A stretch of 11,414 nt of DNA from Azonexaceae bacterium. GTDB taxonomy: Bacteria; Pseudomonadota; Gammaproteobacteria; Burkholderiales; Rhodocyclaceae. The position numbers were made by a program, and so were the translations under genes. The DNA lies in contig SSTA01000171.1 of assembly GCA_009469685.1 (NCBI GenBank), positions 1 through 11,414 of the forward strand. The letters run 5' to 3'. Below the pieces are notes generated by a model that saw only the letters and a list, made by a program, of their open reading frames with translations, was not told where the DNA came from and did not search any database. Positions 1 to 6,395 of the stretch are shown here, piece by piece. How positions within the stretch are numbered: the stretch's first letter is position 1; each line of letters starts with the position of its first letter.

Positions 1-26
1 GATTTCGGTCGCCGGCAATCGGCTGA

Positions 27-54
27 GGGCGCCCCTGCGGCGCCCTTGTTTTTT
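27..54 (+). terminator. Rho-independent terminator of an upstream gene outside the window
   Basis: A 7-bp GC stem (GGGCGCC at 27-33 with GGCGCCC at 39-45) and a 5-base loop are followed by TTGTTTTTT (46-54). The T tract lies only on the plus-strand side, so it ends a plus-strand transcript entering from the left. A stop codon at 24-26 (TGA) directly before the stem could be the end of that gene, but too little is visible to identify it. Confidence 0.75.
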
Positions 55-74
55 CTAAGGGGATTGATTAGAAT
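46..74 (+). promoter_or_regulatory. Candidate sigma-70 promoter of rpsT
   Basis: TTGTTT (46-51) and TAGAAT (69-74) are 17 bp apart. The -10 box matches consensus at 5 of 6 positions; the -35 box is weak (3 of 6). The -35 box overlaps the T tract of the preceding terminator. Transcription would start near 81, giving a leader of about 22 nt before the ATG at 103. The -10 lies inside a short inverted repeat (GGATT at 61-65, AATCC at 72-76). Confidence 0.55.
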
Positions 75-102
75 CCTCACCTTTTAATTTCCAGGAACAA
101 CC

Positions 103-369
103 ATGGCCAACAGCGCACAAGCCCGTAAGCGCGCCCGTCAAGCTGACAAGCAACGTGCCCACAATGCCAGCCTGCGTTCGACGCTGCGTACAGCGATCAA
201 GCGCGTGCGCCAGGCAATCGAAGCGGGCGACAAGACCGCTGCTCAGAGCGTCTTTCAGCAATCCGTCGCGGTGATCGATCGCATCTCCGACAAGAAGATC
301 ATTCACAAGAACAAGGCTTCCCGTTCGAAGAGCCGCCTGTCGGCCCAGATCAAAGCGCTGGCCGCCTGA
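103..369 (+). CDS. rpsT: 30S ribosomal protein S20
   Basis: Small-subunit ribosomal protein that binds 16S rRNA early in 30S assembly. The 88-residue product has the usual S20 length and its hallmarks: the N-terminal [13 protein letters not shown] stretch, alternating basic helices, and the C-terminal [13 protein letters not shown] segment (about residues 67-79). The ATG at 103 follows AGGA at 93-96 with a 6-nt gap, so the start is well supported. It is monocistronic: a terminator precedes it, its own promoter sits at 46-74, and a strong palindromic terminator follows 21 bp after the stop. S20 is known to autoregulate translation in enterobacteria; nothing here tests that. Confidence 0.98.
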   Translation: MANSAQARKRARQADKQRAHNASLRSTLRTAIKRVRQAIEAGDKTAAQSVFQQSVAVIDRISDKKIIHKNKASRSKSRLSAQIKALAA

Positions 370-390
370 TCATTTCCGTTCAGGAAAGCT

Positions 391-417
391 AAAACGGCGC
401 CCGCGGGCGCCGTTTTT
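391..417. terminator. Bidirectional Rho-independent terminator between rpsT and the DUF3579 gene
   Basis: A perfect 26-bp palindrome (391-416) has the arm AAAACGGCGCCC, a GC centre, and the mirrored arm ending in TTTT. On the plus strand the T run reaches 417, ending rpsT. On the minus strand the same element ends in TTTTAGCTTT, ending the convergent DUF3579 gene whose stop is at 435-437. Confidence 0.88.
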
Positions 418-434
418 GATTGCTCAGAACACAA

Positions 435-737
435 TCATTTTTTCGGCAAATCGATGGGGCAAATGCCGTCGACGATCTGCAAATCGTTGTCCTGAGCGAA
501 ATTGAGCATGAAACGGTAGGCCATGGGCTCGATTTCCCCAAGACGCCCGTCGATGAATACGGCCTTTTCTCCGTTGTACTCCCCAGGCCCGACGTAAGGC
601 GAGTATTTCATACGCCGTTCGGCGCCAAACGCCGACATCACTCCGCACAATCGTTCCGCCCAGTCGCTGGGGCGAAATTTCCTTCCCTCCCGAGTGAGGC
701 CGACGATGATGAAGGGAGTCGTCTCTGGCGTCGTCAT
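435..737 (-). CDS. DUF3579 family protein
   Basis: A 100-residue soluble protein of unknown function that I recognise as DUF3579, a family largely confined to betaproteobacteria. The most telling part is the segment around residues 18-32 (GRKFRPSDWAERLCG), followed by a YSPYV stretch and a C-terminal LNFAQDNDLQIVDG. There is no signal peptide or membrane segment. The ATG at 737 is preferred over an in-frame GTG at 743 because it has a weak Shine-Dalgarno-like GAGTGG just upstream and the GTG has none. The gene converges on rpsT and shares its terminator. An extended -10 promoter lies at 784-792. Closeness to rpsT and the arginine genes is typical of beta genomes from memory, but gives no function. 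Confidence 0.88.
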   Translation of the reverse strand: MTTPETTPFIIVGLTREGRKFRPSDWAERLCGVMSAFGAERRMKYSPYVGPGEYNGEKAVFIDGRLGEIEPMAYRFMLNFAQDNDLQIVDGICPIDLPKK

Positions 738-783
738 GTCCACTCAATGTCGATTTGTCGGCTCTGGCGGCCTTGGAGCGGGG

Positions 784-792
784 ATTCTATCA
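784..792 (-). promoter_or_regulatory. Candidate extended -10 promoter of the DUF3579 gene, inside an inverted repeat
   Basis: Read on the minus strand, this is TGATAGAAT: a TG-n extension directly before TAGAAT (5 of 6 to consensus). No good -35 is visible, as expected for extended -10 promoters. It lies inside a perfect inverted repeat, GATTCT-ATC-AGAATC (783-797), which could be an operator or chance. Transcription would start near 777, some 40 nt before the ATG at 737. Confidence 0.45.
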
Positions 793-861
793 GAATCGGG
801 CGATATGTGGCGACGCAGCGACATCGACTAGAGAATTGTCATTTGGCCTTAAGGAGATGCT

Positions 862-890
862 TTGATTTTCTAGAATTTGCTGCATATACT
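862..890 (+). promoter_or_regulatory. Near-consensus sigma-70 promoter of the small-protein gene
   Basis: TTGATT (862-867) and TATACT (885-890) are exactly 17 bp apart, matching consensus at 4 of 6 and 5 of 6 positions. The start point would fall near 897, leaving a leader of about 24 nt that contains the ribosome site AGGGGG at 911-916. The surrounding sequence is distinctly AT-rich compared with the rest of the window. Confidence 0.65.
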
Positions 891-920
891 CAACGTACAT
901 GCATGATATTAGGGGGTTTG

Positions 921-1154
921 ATGCCACCCGTATCGATCGTAAAATACGATTTCCGGATTCGAACCCGAAACGGCGCGGTTGTCGACAATCTCTCCATCTT
1001 CGGGCGCGACGAGCTTGAGGCCGAGCGCAAGCTGCGCCAGATCTACCAGGGCTGCGAGATTCTGGAAGCCCATCGCCGCCAGACCGCGCTGAACGGTCGG
1101 GGGTCCGTCAGTTACGAGGATGTGATGGACCTGCTGACGGCTTCGAGAACCTGA
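921..1154 (+). CDS. Small protein of unknown function (77 residues)
   Basis: I do not recognise a named family. The product is a 77-residue soluble protein with no signal or membrane segment. It has a basic N-terminal strand (VKYDFRIRTRNGAVVDNLSI) followed by an acidic-basic helix (GRDELEAERKLRQIYQGCEI) and a short C-terminal tail. The ATG at 921 is chosen because AGGGGG (911-916) lies 4 nt upstream. An in-frame ATG at 903 would add six residues but starts ahead of that site and only about 6 nt into the predicted transcript. Reading frame, promoter and ribosome site agree, so it is very probably a real gene. It faces the parA-like gene tail to tail, with 116 bp between them and no clear terminator. 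Confidence 0.78.
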   Translation: MPPVSIVKYDFRIRTRNGAVVDNLSIFGRDELEAERKLRQIYQGCEILEAHRRQTALNGRGSVSYEDVMDLLTASRT

Positions 1155-1270
1155 GGGGCGGCTGGGAGCGGCGCTCGAACACGTTCGCTTCGCACGGGCC
1201 GCAGGCACCGCCGAAGGAGGCGCTTGACGCTCGTGGTCCCTACGGTCGGCCGATCGGACAAGGTCGCCGC
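1155..1270. other. Convergent intergenic region without recognisable elements
   Basis: This gap lies between the small-protein gene and the convergent parA-like gene. I see no stem followed by a T tract, no promoter and no open frame. A short inverted repeat (CGAAC at 1176-1180, GTTCG at 1183-1187) is present but does not resemble a terminator. Confidence 0.5.
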
Positions 1271-2032
1271 TCAGAGGAAACCCAGAGTCTTCAACTCCTG
1301 CCAGAGCGCGGAATAATCCGCCGCGCCGGTGCTGGCGGCGTTATGACGGAAAATATCCCGATTGCGGGCAGGGCTTTCCGCGACGGCGACGTTTTCCGAA
1401 ATGACGGTGGTCAGGACCTCGGATCCGAAGCGATCCCTGAGGCGGGAACGGATATCCTCGCTCATACGACGGCGGCGGTCGAAGCGGGTCAGCAGGTAGC
1501 GACGCTCCACCCGGCGTTTGAGCACGGGTTCCAGAACGGACAGGGTTCGCGTGATCTGGTCCGCCGCCTGCAGGGACAGATAATCGGTGGATACCGGAAT
1601 CAGGATCAGTTCACAGGCAAATATGGCGTTCAGGGCCAGGACGCCGATATAGGGACAGCAATCGATAATCGAGAGGCGCCCGGGACGCAGAATGTCGAGC
1701 TGATCCAGGCCGCTGCGCAAGCGGTTGAGGATGGTGGGACCCTTGCCGAATATCGAGTCCACCTTGATCAGTTGTTGATGGGCGGGGATCAGTCTCCCCA
1801 GTTCCGGCCACTCGATCTCAATGTCCTGAAGGCTGCGGGTCTCCTGGTAGAACGCGAAGATGCTGCGGGCCGCCTCGGCGGGGGCCTGGCCGTGAATATT
1901 GGTCAGGTGCCCCTGGGGATCGAGGTCGATCAGCAAGGCAGGCTGCTCCACTCGCCGCGCTGCGGCACCGAGATTAAGAGCGGTCGTCGTCTTGCCGACT
2001 CCCCCCTTCTGATTGAATACCGCGATGCGCAT
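1271..2032 (-). CDS. Orphan ParA/Soj-family ATPase
   Basis: A 253-residue deviant Walker A ATPase of the ParA/MinD superfamily; members dimerise on ATP and position DNA or protein cargo. The N-terminus carries the P-loop KGGVGKTT at residues 9-16 with the signature lysine K9, then A' motif IDLDPQGH (35-42). The Walker B/switch II region reads IIDCCPYIG (122-130), where most family members have D-x-P-P. There is no N-terminal helix-turn-helix extension, so it is the short type. No parB, parS or other partition gene is visible and neighbours on both sides are housekeeping genes, so chromosome or plasmid segregation cannot be assumed; it may position another cargo. The ATG at 2032 has only a weak GGA upstream. 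Divergent from the arginine operon. Confidence 0.9.
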   Translation of the reverse strand: MRIAVFNQKGGVGKTTTALNLGAAARRVEQPALLIDLDPQGHLTNIHGQAPAEAARSIFAFYQETRSLQDIEIEWPELGRLIPAHQQLIKVDSIFGKGPTILNRLRSGLDQLDILRPGRLSIIDCCPYIGVLALNAIFACELILIPVSTDYLSLQAADQITRTLSVLEPVLKRRVERRYLLTRFDRRRRMSEDIRSRLRDRFGSEVLTTVISENVAVAESPARNRDIFRHNAASTGAADYSALWQELKTLGFL

Positions 2033-2080
2033 GGTCTTGTCCGCAGCGCCTTGCCGGCTGGCGGCGGACGCTTCTCCTTA

Positions 2081-2109
2081 TGTACAAGGCGCTATTTTTC
2101 CCTTAAGAT
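2081..2109 (+). promoter_or_regulatory. Candidate promoter of the arginine operon
   Basis: TGTACA (2081-2086) and TAAGAT (2104-2109), 17 bp apart, each match sigma-70 consensus at 4 of 6 positions. It is the best pair I find between parA and argD, but neither box is strong. Transcription would start near 2116, about 140 nt before argD. I could not see a clear ArgR box. Confidence 0.35.
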
Positions 2110-2146
2110 TCGCGCCTCTGCAACTTTTTCCGGGTTGCGGTCGTAC

Positions 2147-2173
2147 CGGCGGCATTGGCCGCCGTTTTCGTTT
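2147..2173 (+). terminator. Terminator-like hairpin in the argD leader (possible attenuator)
   Basis: CGGCGGC (2147-2153) and GCCGCCG (2158-2164) form a 7-bp stem with a 4-base loop (ATTG), followed by TTTTCGTTT. The T tract is on the plus-strand side only, although no plus-strand gene lies upstream. A second weaker hairpin precedes it (GCAAC at 2120-2124 with GTTGC at 2134-2138). The arrangement would allow premature termination of the argD transcript or release of a short RNA of about 60 nt; which one cannot be told from sequence. Confidence 0.45.
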
Positions 2174-2254
2174 ATTGCCCCCTGCCCGGCGAATTCGAGT
2201 CGCCAAGAGGCTGGAACGATATCGGTGGAGGGGTGCCGTTAGCGGGTCTTGCCC

Positions 2255-3427
2255 ATGTCGCATGTCATGAACACATACGCCCGCTTGCCGGTGGCTTTCA
2301 GTCACGGCAAGGGAATCCGGATCACCGATACCGACGGGCGGGAGTACCTCGACGCTCTGTCCGGAATTGCCGTCAATACCCTGGGCCACGCCCATCCACG
2401 GTTGGTCGATGCGATCGCCACCCAGGCCGGATCTTTACTCCACACCTCCAATCTCTATCGTGTGGTCGGCCAGGAAACGCTGGCCGACAAGCTGGCGGCC
2501 CTCTCGGGACTGCAGGAAGTCTTCTTCTGCAATTCCGGTTGCGAGGCCAACGAGGCGGCCATCAAACTTGCACGCTACTACGGTCACAAGAAGGGTATCG
2601 AGACGCCGACCATCATCGTCATGGAGAAGGCTTTCCACGGTCGGACCATGGCCACCCTGTCGGCGACCGGAAACCGCAAGGCCCAGGCCGGGTTCGAGCC
2701 CCTGGTGGCAGGTTTTGTCCGAGTGCCCTACAACGACCTCGACGCCATTCGCGTCGTGGCCGAACATCAAGCCAACATTGTCGCGGTGATGCTGGAAATC
2801 GTGCAGGGGGAGGGCGGCATCAATCTGGCATCGGAGCCATTCCAGCGCGAACTACGCGCGCTTTGCGACGAGCGCCAATGGCTGCTGATCTGCGACGAAG
2901 TGCAGTGTGGCATGGCGCGGACCGGTACCTGGTTCGGTTACCAGCACGCCGGCATCCTTCCGGATATTGCGACCCTGGCCAAGGGCCTGGGCTCAGGGGT
3001 TCCCATCGGAGCTTGCCTGGCCGGAGGGCGTGCGGCCGGCCTCTTCGGTCCGGGAAACCACGGTTCCACCTTCGGGGGCAATCCGCTGGCCTGCACGGCG
3101 GCACTGACGACCATCGACACCATCGAGCGGGATGGCCTCATGGCGGCAGCCGAGCGGGTCGGTGCCCGCATCCGCTCCGGCTTATCCACCGCTCTGGCAG
3201 GGGTATCCGGTATTGTGGAAATTCGCGGCCAGGGTCTGATGATCGGTATCGAGCTCGATCGACCCTGCGGTGAACTGGTGACCAGGGCGCTGGCCGCCGG
3301 CCTGCTGATCAACGTTACGGCCGACAAGGTGGTGCGACTGCTTCCCGCCCTGGTACTGACCGAGGCCGAGGCGGACGAACTGGTTCAGCGACTGGCGCCG
3401 CTCATCAGGGAATTTCTGGGGGCCTGA
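2255..3427 (+). CDS. argD: Acetylornithine aminotransferase
   Basis: Class III PLP-dependent aminotransferase that interconverts N-acetylglutamate-5-semialdehyde and N-acetylornithine in cytoplasmic arginine synthesis; in many bacteria it also serves lysine synthesis. The 390 residues match the family. Visible landmarks are the phosphate-binding NSGCEANE (93-100), the PLP-ring aspartate D214 in LICDEVQCGMARTG, and the Schiff-base lysine K243 in TLAKGLGSGVPIGA. Three in-frame starts lie close together: TTG 2249, ATG 2255 and ATG 2267. I chose 2255 because MSHVMNTYARLP is the usual N-terminus of beta ArgD proteins; the ribosome site is weak (GCGGG at 2242-2246). It is first in a tight operon, with argF starting 2 bp after its stop. 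Confidence 0.95.
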   Translation: MSHVMNTYARLPVAFSHGKGIRITDTDGREYLDALSGIAVNTLGHAHPRLVDAIATQAGSLLHTSNLYRVVGQETLADKLAALSGLQEVFFCNSGCEANEAAIKLARYYGHKKGIETPTIIVMEKAFHGRTMATLSATGNRKAQAGFEPLVAGFVRVPYNDLDAIRVVAEHQANIVAVMLEIVQGEGGINLASEPFQRELRALCDERQWLLICDEVQCGMARTGTWFGYQHAGILPDIATLAKGLGSGVPIGACLAGGRAAGLFGPGNHGSTFGGNPLACTAALTTIDTIERDGLMAAAERVGARIRSGLSTALAGVSGIVEIRGQGLMIGIELDRPCGELVTRALAAGLLINVTADKVVRLLPALVLTEAEADELVQRLAPLIREFLGA

Positions 3428-3429
3428 TC

Positions 3430-4353
3430 GTGGCGATCAAGCATTTCCTGCAGTTCAAGGATTTCAGCGGAGAGGAATTCGCTTACCTCTTCGACCGCAC
3501 ACGCTGGATCAAGGATCAGTTCAAGGCCTACCGGCAGTACTGGCCGCTGACCGACCGTACCTTGGTCATGATCTTCGAGAAGGCCAGTACCCGGACCCGC
3601 CTTTCGTTCGAGGCCGGCATGCAGCAACTCGGGGGGTCGGCCATCTACCTCAACACTCGCGATTCCCAACTGGGTCGAGGCGAGCCGGTGGAGGACGCCG
3701 CTCAGGTCATCTCGCGGATGAGCGACATCGTGATGATCCGCACCTTCGAGCAGGAGATCATCGAGCGCTTCGCCGCCAATTCCCGGGTGCCGGTGATCAA
3801 TGGCCTGACCAATGAGTACCATCCCTGCCAGATCATGGCGGACATCTTCACCTATCTCGAGCACCGCGGGCCGATCCAAGGCAAGACGGTGGCCTGGGTC
3901 GGCGATGCCAACAACATGTGCAATACCTGGCTGCAAGCGGCGGAGGTGCTGGATTTCAAGGTCCACGTATCGACGCCGCCAGGCTATACCCTCGACCCAG
4001 CGCTCATTGCCGGCGTGTCGTCCGGGCGCTACCAGGTCTATGGCGACCCGATGGACGCCTGCCGCGGTGCCGACCTGGTGACCACCGACGTGTGGACCTC
4101 CATGGGATTCGAGGCCGAGAACGAGGAACGTCTACGGGCGTTCGCAGATTGGTGCGTCGATGGCGACATGATGCGGGTGGCCGATCCGGGTGCGGTTTTC
4201 ATGCACTGCCTGCCCGCCCATCGGGGCGAAGAAGTCACTGCCGAGGTCATCGACGGACCGCAATCCGTGGTCTGGGACGAGGCGGAAAACCGGTTGCATG
4301 TTCAGAAGGCCCTGATGGAGTACCTCCTGTTGGGCAAGATCAAAACGAAATAA
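3430..4353 (+). CDS. argF: Ornithine carbamoyltransferase
   Basis: Transfers the carbamoyl group from carbamoyl phosphate to ornithine, giving citrulline, in the anabolic arginine pathway. The 307-residue protein shows every key motif: STRTR (53-57) for carbamoyl phosphate, HPCQ (131-134), the ornithine-binding loop DVWTSMG (220-226) and HCLP (259-262) with its catalytic cysteine. It starts with GTG at 3430, two bases after the argD stop; GGGGG at 3418-3422 inside argD serves as ribosome site, so translation is probably coupled. The short length and close fit to biosynthetic enzymes argue against a catabolic ArcB role, and no arc genes are nearby. Confidence 0.97.
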   Translation: MAIKHFLQFKDFSGEEFAYLFDRTRWIKDQFKAYRQYWPLTDRTLVMIFEKASTRTRLSFEAGMQQLGGSAIYLNTRDSQLGRGEPVEDAAQVISRMSDIVMIRTFEQEIIERFAANSRVPVINGLTNEYHPCQIMADIFTYLEHRGPIQGKTVAWVGDANNMCNTWLQAAEVLDFKVHVSTPPGYTLDPALIAGVSSGRYQVYGDPMDACRGADLVTTDVWTSMGFEAENEERLRAFADWCVDGDMMRVADPGAVFMHCLPAHRGEEVTAEVIDGPQSVVWDEAENRLHVQKALMEYLLLGKIKTK

Positions 4354-4363
4354 GGGAAGCGTA

Positions 4364-5791
4364 ATGAGCGACATCAAGAAGGTAGTGCTGGCCTACTCCG
4401 GCGGTCTCGATACCTCGGTCATCCTCAAGTGGCTGCAGGACGTCTACAAGTGCGAAGTGGTGACCTTCACCGCTGACCTGGGCCAGGGCGAGGAATTGGA
4501 ACCGGCCCGCGCCAAAGCCCTGAAGGCGGGCATCAAGGCCAAGAACATCTACATCGACGATCTGCGGGAAGAATTCGTGCGCGACTTCGTCTTCCCCATG
4601 TTCCGTGCCAACACGATCTATGAAGGCGAGTACCTGCTGGGCACCTCCATCGCCCGGCCGCTGATCGCCAAGCGCCTCATCGAGATCGTCAATGAAACCG
4701 GCGCCGATGCTATCTGCCACGGCGCTACGGGCAAGGGGAACGACCAGGTGCGCTTCGAGCTGGGGGCCTACGCGCTGAAGCCCGGGATCAAGGTGATCGC
4801 CCCCTGGCGCGAGTGGGATCTGCTCTCCCGCGAAAAGCTCATGGCTTACGCCGAAAAGCACGGCATTGCCATCGACATGAAGCACAAGAAGGGCGGCTCT
4901 CCCTACTCCATGGACGCCAACCTGCTGCACATCTCCTACGAAGGCCGCCATCTGGAAGATCCCGCCGCCGAGGCCGAGGAATCCATGTGGCGGTGGACCG
5001 TTTCCCCGGAGAAGGCACCCAACAAGGCCGAGTACCTGGACCTGGAATTCGTCAAGGGCGACCTGGTGTCCATCAATGGCAAGAAGATGAAGGCCCACGA
5101 CCTGCTGGGCACCCTCAACCAGCTCGGTGGAAAGCACGGTATCGGCCGCCTTGACCTGGTGGAGAACCGCTACGTCGGGATGAAGTCCCGCGGCTGCTAC
5201 GAAACCCCGGGCGGGACCATCCTGCTGCGCGCCCACCGCGCCATCGAATCCGTCACCCTGGACCGGGAAGTCGCCCATTTGAAGGACGATCTCATGCCCC
5301 GCTATGCCAGCCTGGTCTACAACGGCTACTGGTGGAGCCCCGAACGCCGCGCCCTGCAGGTACTCATCGACCACACCCAGGAGAGCGTCAACGGAACGGT
5401 CCGGCTCAAGCTCTACAAGGGCAACGTGATCGTGGTCGGGCGAGATTCCAGAACCGACTCCCTGTTCGACTCCACCATCGCCACCTTTGAGGACGATGCC
5501 GGGGCCTATGACCAGCGCGATGCCGGCGGCTTCATCAAGCTGAACGCCTTGCGCATGCGTATTGCCGCCAATCTGGCAGCGCGCAAGACCGGCAAGAAAG
5601 CGGCTCCCAAGGCGGCCCCCGCCAAAACCGCGAAACGGACGGCCAACGCGGTCGCGAAGCCCGCGGCCAAATCGGCGCAGAGTCAGGGTCAGAGCGCAGC
5701 GAAGACTGTGGCGAAACCGGTGAGCAAGCAAACCGTTGCCAAGCCCGCTGCCAGGAAGGCCGCGGACAAAGGCGGAAAGAAGAAAGCCTAG
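4364..5791 (+). CDS. argG: Argininosuccinate synthase with a Lys/Ala-rich C-terminal tail
   Basis: Joins citrulline and aspartate with ATP to give argininosuccinate. The N-type ATP pyrophosphatase loop is AYSGGLDTS (residues 10-18), and [14 protein letters not shown] (119-132) is the conserved citrulline/aspartate-binding segment. The catalytic core ends near residue 408 (ANLAARK), the normal end of the family at roughly 400-410 residues. Residues 409-475 are an added tail with, by hand count, 21 Ala, 16 Lys, 2 Arg, 5 Pro and one acidic residue. It contains three VAKP repeats ([22 protein letters not shown]) and resembles histone H1-like or AlgP-like tails. There is no frame break in the tail. 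The ATG at 4364 follows GGGAAG; the gap after argF is 10 bp. Confidence 0.96.
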   Translation: MSDIKKVVLAYSGGLDTSVILKWLQDVYKCEVVTFTADLGQGEELEPARAKALKAGIKAKNIYIDDLREEFVRDFVFPMFRANTIYEGEYLLGTSIARPLIAKRLIEIVNETGADAICHGATGKGNDQVRFELGAYALKPGIKVIAPWREWDLLSREKLMAYAEKHGIAIDMKHKKGGSPYSMDANLLHISYEGRHLEDPAAEAEESMWRWTVSPEKAPNKAEYLDLEFVKGDLVSINGKKMKAHDLLGTLNQLGGKHGIGRLDLVENRYVGMKSRGCYETPGGTILLRAHRAIESVTLDREVAHLKDDLMPRYASLVYNGYWWSPERRALQVLIDHTQESVNGTVRLKLYKGNVIVVGRDSRTDSLFDSTIATFEDDAGAYDQRDAGGFIKLNALRMRIAANLAARKTGKKAAPKAAPAKTAKRTANAVAKPAAKSAQSQGQSAAKTVAKPVSKQTVAKPAARKAADKGGKKKA

Positions 5792-5794
5792 GGC

Positions 5795-6016
5795 ATGAAC
5801 GGCACCGTCTTTGGATTCACCGAGGAACAGATCGCGGATTTTGGCGCCACCTGGGGGGTCGGCGCCTTCATCCTCTTCATGTTATTCATCATCGGCGAAA
5901 TCGCCTGGCGGTCGAAGGCAGGCAAGACGGGCACCTTCGTCCTCTTCTTCGTCCTCGCCTTCGGCATGCTCGGGTTCATCGCCAAGGCCATCATCCAAAA
6001 AATCTGGGGAATCTGA
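5795..6016 (+). CDS. DUF2788 family small membrane protein
   Basis: A 73-residue inner-membrane protein that I recognise as DUF2788, a family of unknown function in beta- and gammaproteobacteria. Two hydrophobic helices are visible at about residues 18-37 and 46-66, joined by a short basic loop with the typical WRSKAGKTGTFVLFF stretch. It begins 3 bp after the argG stop and ends directly against the ppnP start, so it is almost certainly translated from the arginine operon transcript. The ribosome site is weak (AGGG immediately before ATG), which suggests translational coupling to argG. Nothing in the sequence suggests its role. Confidence 0.85.
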   Translation: MNGTVFGFTEEQIADFGATWGVGAFILFMLFIIGEIAWRSKAGKTGTFVLFFVLAFGMLGFIAKAIIQKIWGI

Positions 6017-6328
6017 ATGTCTCAATTCGACAACGTCGCCGTGGTCAAGAAGGCCAATGTCTATTTCGACGGCAAGTGCGTCAGCCACACCGTCCAGTTC
6101 GCCGACGGGAGCAAGAAGACGGTTGGCGTCATCCTGCCCTCCAGCCTGACCTTCAATACCGGCGCGCCGGAGGTGATGGAAGGCGTGGGCGGTTCCTGCC
6201 GCGTCAAGCTGAAGGGCGAGGGCGAGTGGGTCCAGTACGGCGAAGGCCAGTCCTTCAACGTTCCCGGCAATTCCAGCTTCGAAATCGCCTGTGACGAGCC
6301 CTACCACTACGTCTGCCACTTTGGTTGA
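6017..6328 (+). CDS. ppnP: Pyrimidine/purine nucleoside phosphorylase PpnP
   Basis: A small cupin-fold enzyme (formerly DUF1255, YaiE) that phosphorolyses several nucleosides to a free base and ribose 1-phosphate. The 103 residues fit the family, with the recognisable N-terminal [19 protein letters not shown], the central [20 protein letters not shown] and the C-terminal [11 protein letters not shown]...YHYVCHFG. The ATG directly follows the TGA of the DUF2788 gene with no spacer, and GGGGAA upstream provides a ribosome site. It is the last gene of the arginine operon, before the hairpin at 6354-6374. The pairing of a nucleoside salvage enzyme with arginine genes has no obvious metabolic logic. 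Confidence 0.95.
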   Translation: MSQFDNVAVVKKANVYFDGKCVSHTVQFADGSKKTVGVILPSSLTFNTGAPEVMEGVGGSCRVKLKGEGEWVQYGEGQSFNVPGNSSFEIACDEPYHYVCHFG

Positions 6329-6353
6329 TCCTGCAGTGGCCTGAGTTTTCGAC

Positions 6354-6380
6354 TGCCCGGCCGCGCGCCGGGCATCTTCC
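6354..6380 (+). terminator. Weak terminator-like hairpin between ppnP and yajQ
   Basis: TGCCCGGC (6354-6361) pairs with GCCGGGCA (6367-6374) around a 5-base loop, followed by the pyrimidine-rich TCTTCCTTTCC. The T content is low for an intrinsic terminator, so read-through into yajQ, which starts 22 bp later, is likely. Confidence 0.5.
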
Positions 6381-6395
6381 TTTCCGGAGCAGAAG

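Noticed and set aside
851..859. AAGGAG directly followed by ATG in the divergent region
   Set aside because: There is no spacing between the site and the ATG, and the frame stops after two codons (ATG CTT TGA).
420..920. In-frame extension of the small-protein gene upstream of 921
   Set aside because: The upstream part lies opposite the DUF3579 gene and crosses a promoter. The ribosome site at 911-916 fixes the start at 921.
1176..1187. Short inverted repeat CGAACACGTTCG near the parA-like gene, considered as a parS site
   Set aside because: It is 5-2-5, lacks the CACGTG-centred parS pattern, occurs once, and no parB is present.
1343..2242. A 299-codon open frame on the plus strand, opposite the parA-like gene
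   Set aside because: The minus strand carries clear ParA motifs; the plus-strand product has none and no ribosome site.
2135..2242. Possible arginine-rich leader peptide (TTG start, with CGG codons across the hairpin) for an attenuator
   Set aside because: There is no ATG, no ribosome site before the TTG, and CGG codons are frequent by chance in GC-rich sequence. The hairpin is reported without a leader peptide.
2155..3273. A 372-codon open frame on the plus strand overlapping argD in another frame
   Set aside because: The product is Arg/Gly/Ser-rich noise and argD fully explains the region. GGAGGGG at 2227-2233 points to a GTG in this frame, but nothing in the product looks like a protein family.
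4340..5731. A 463-codon open frame on the minus strand, opposite argG
   Set aside because: It mirrors argG codon by codon, as expected from GC-rich third positions. Its protein is a Gly/Val/Asp/His-rich string with no recognisable domain, and argG is unquestionably real.
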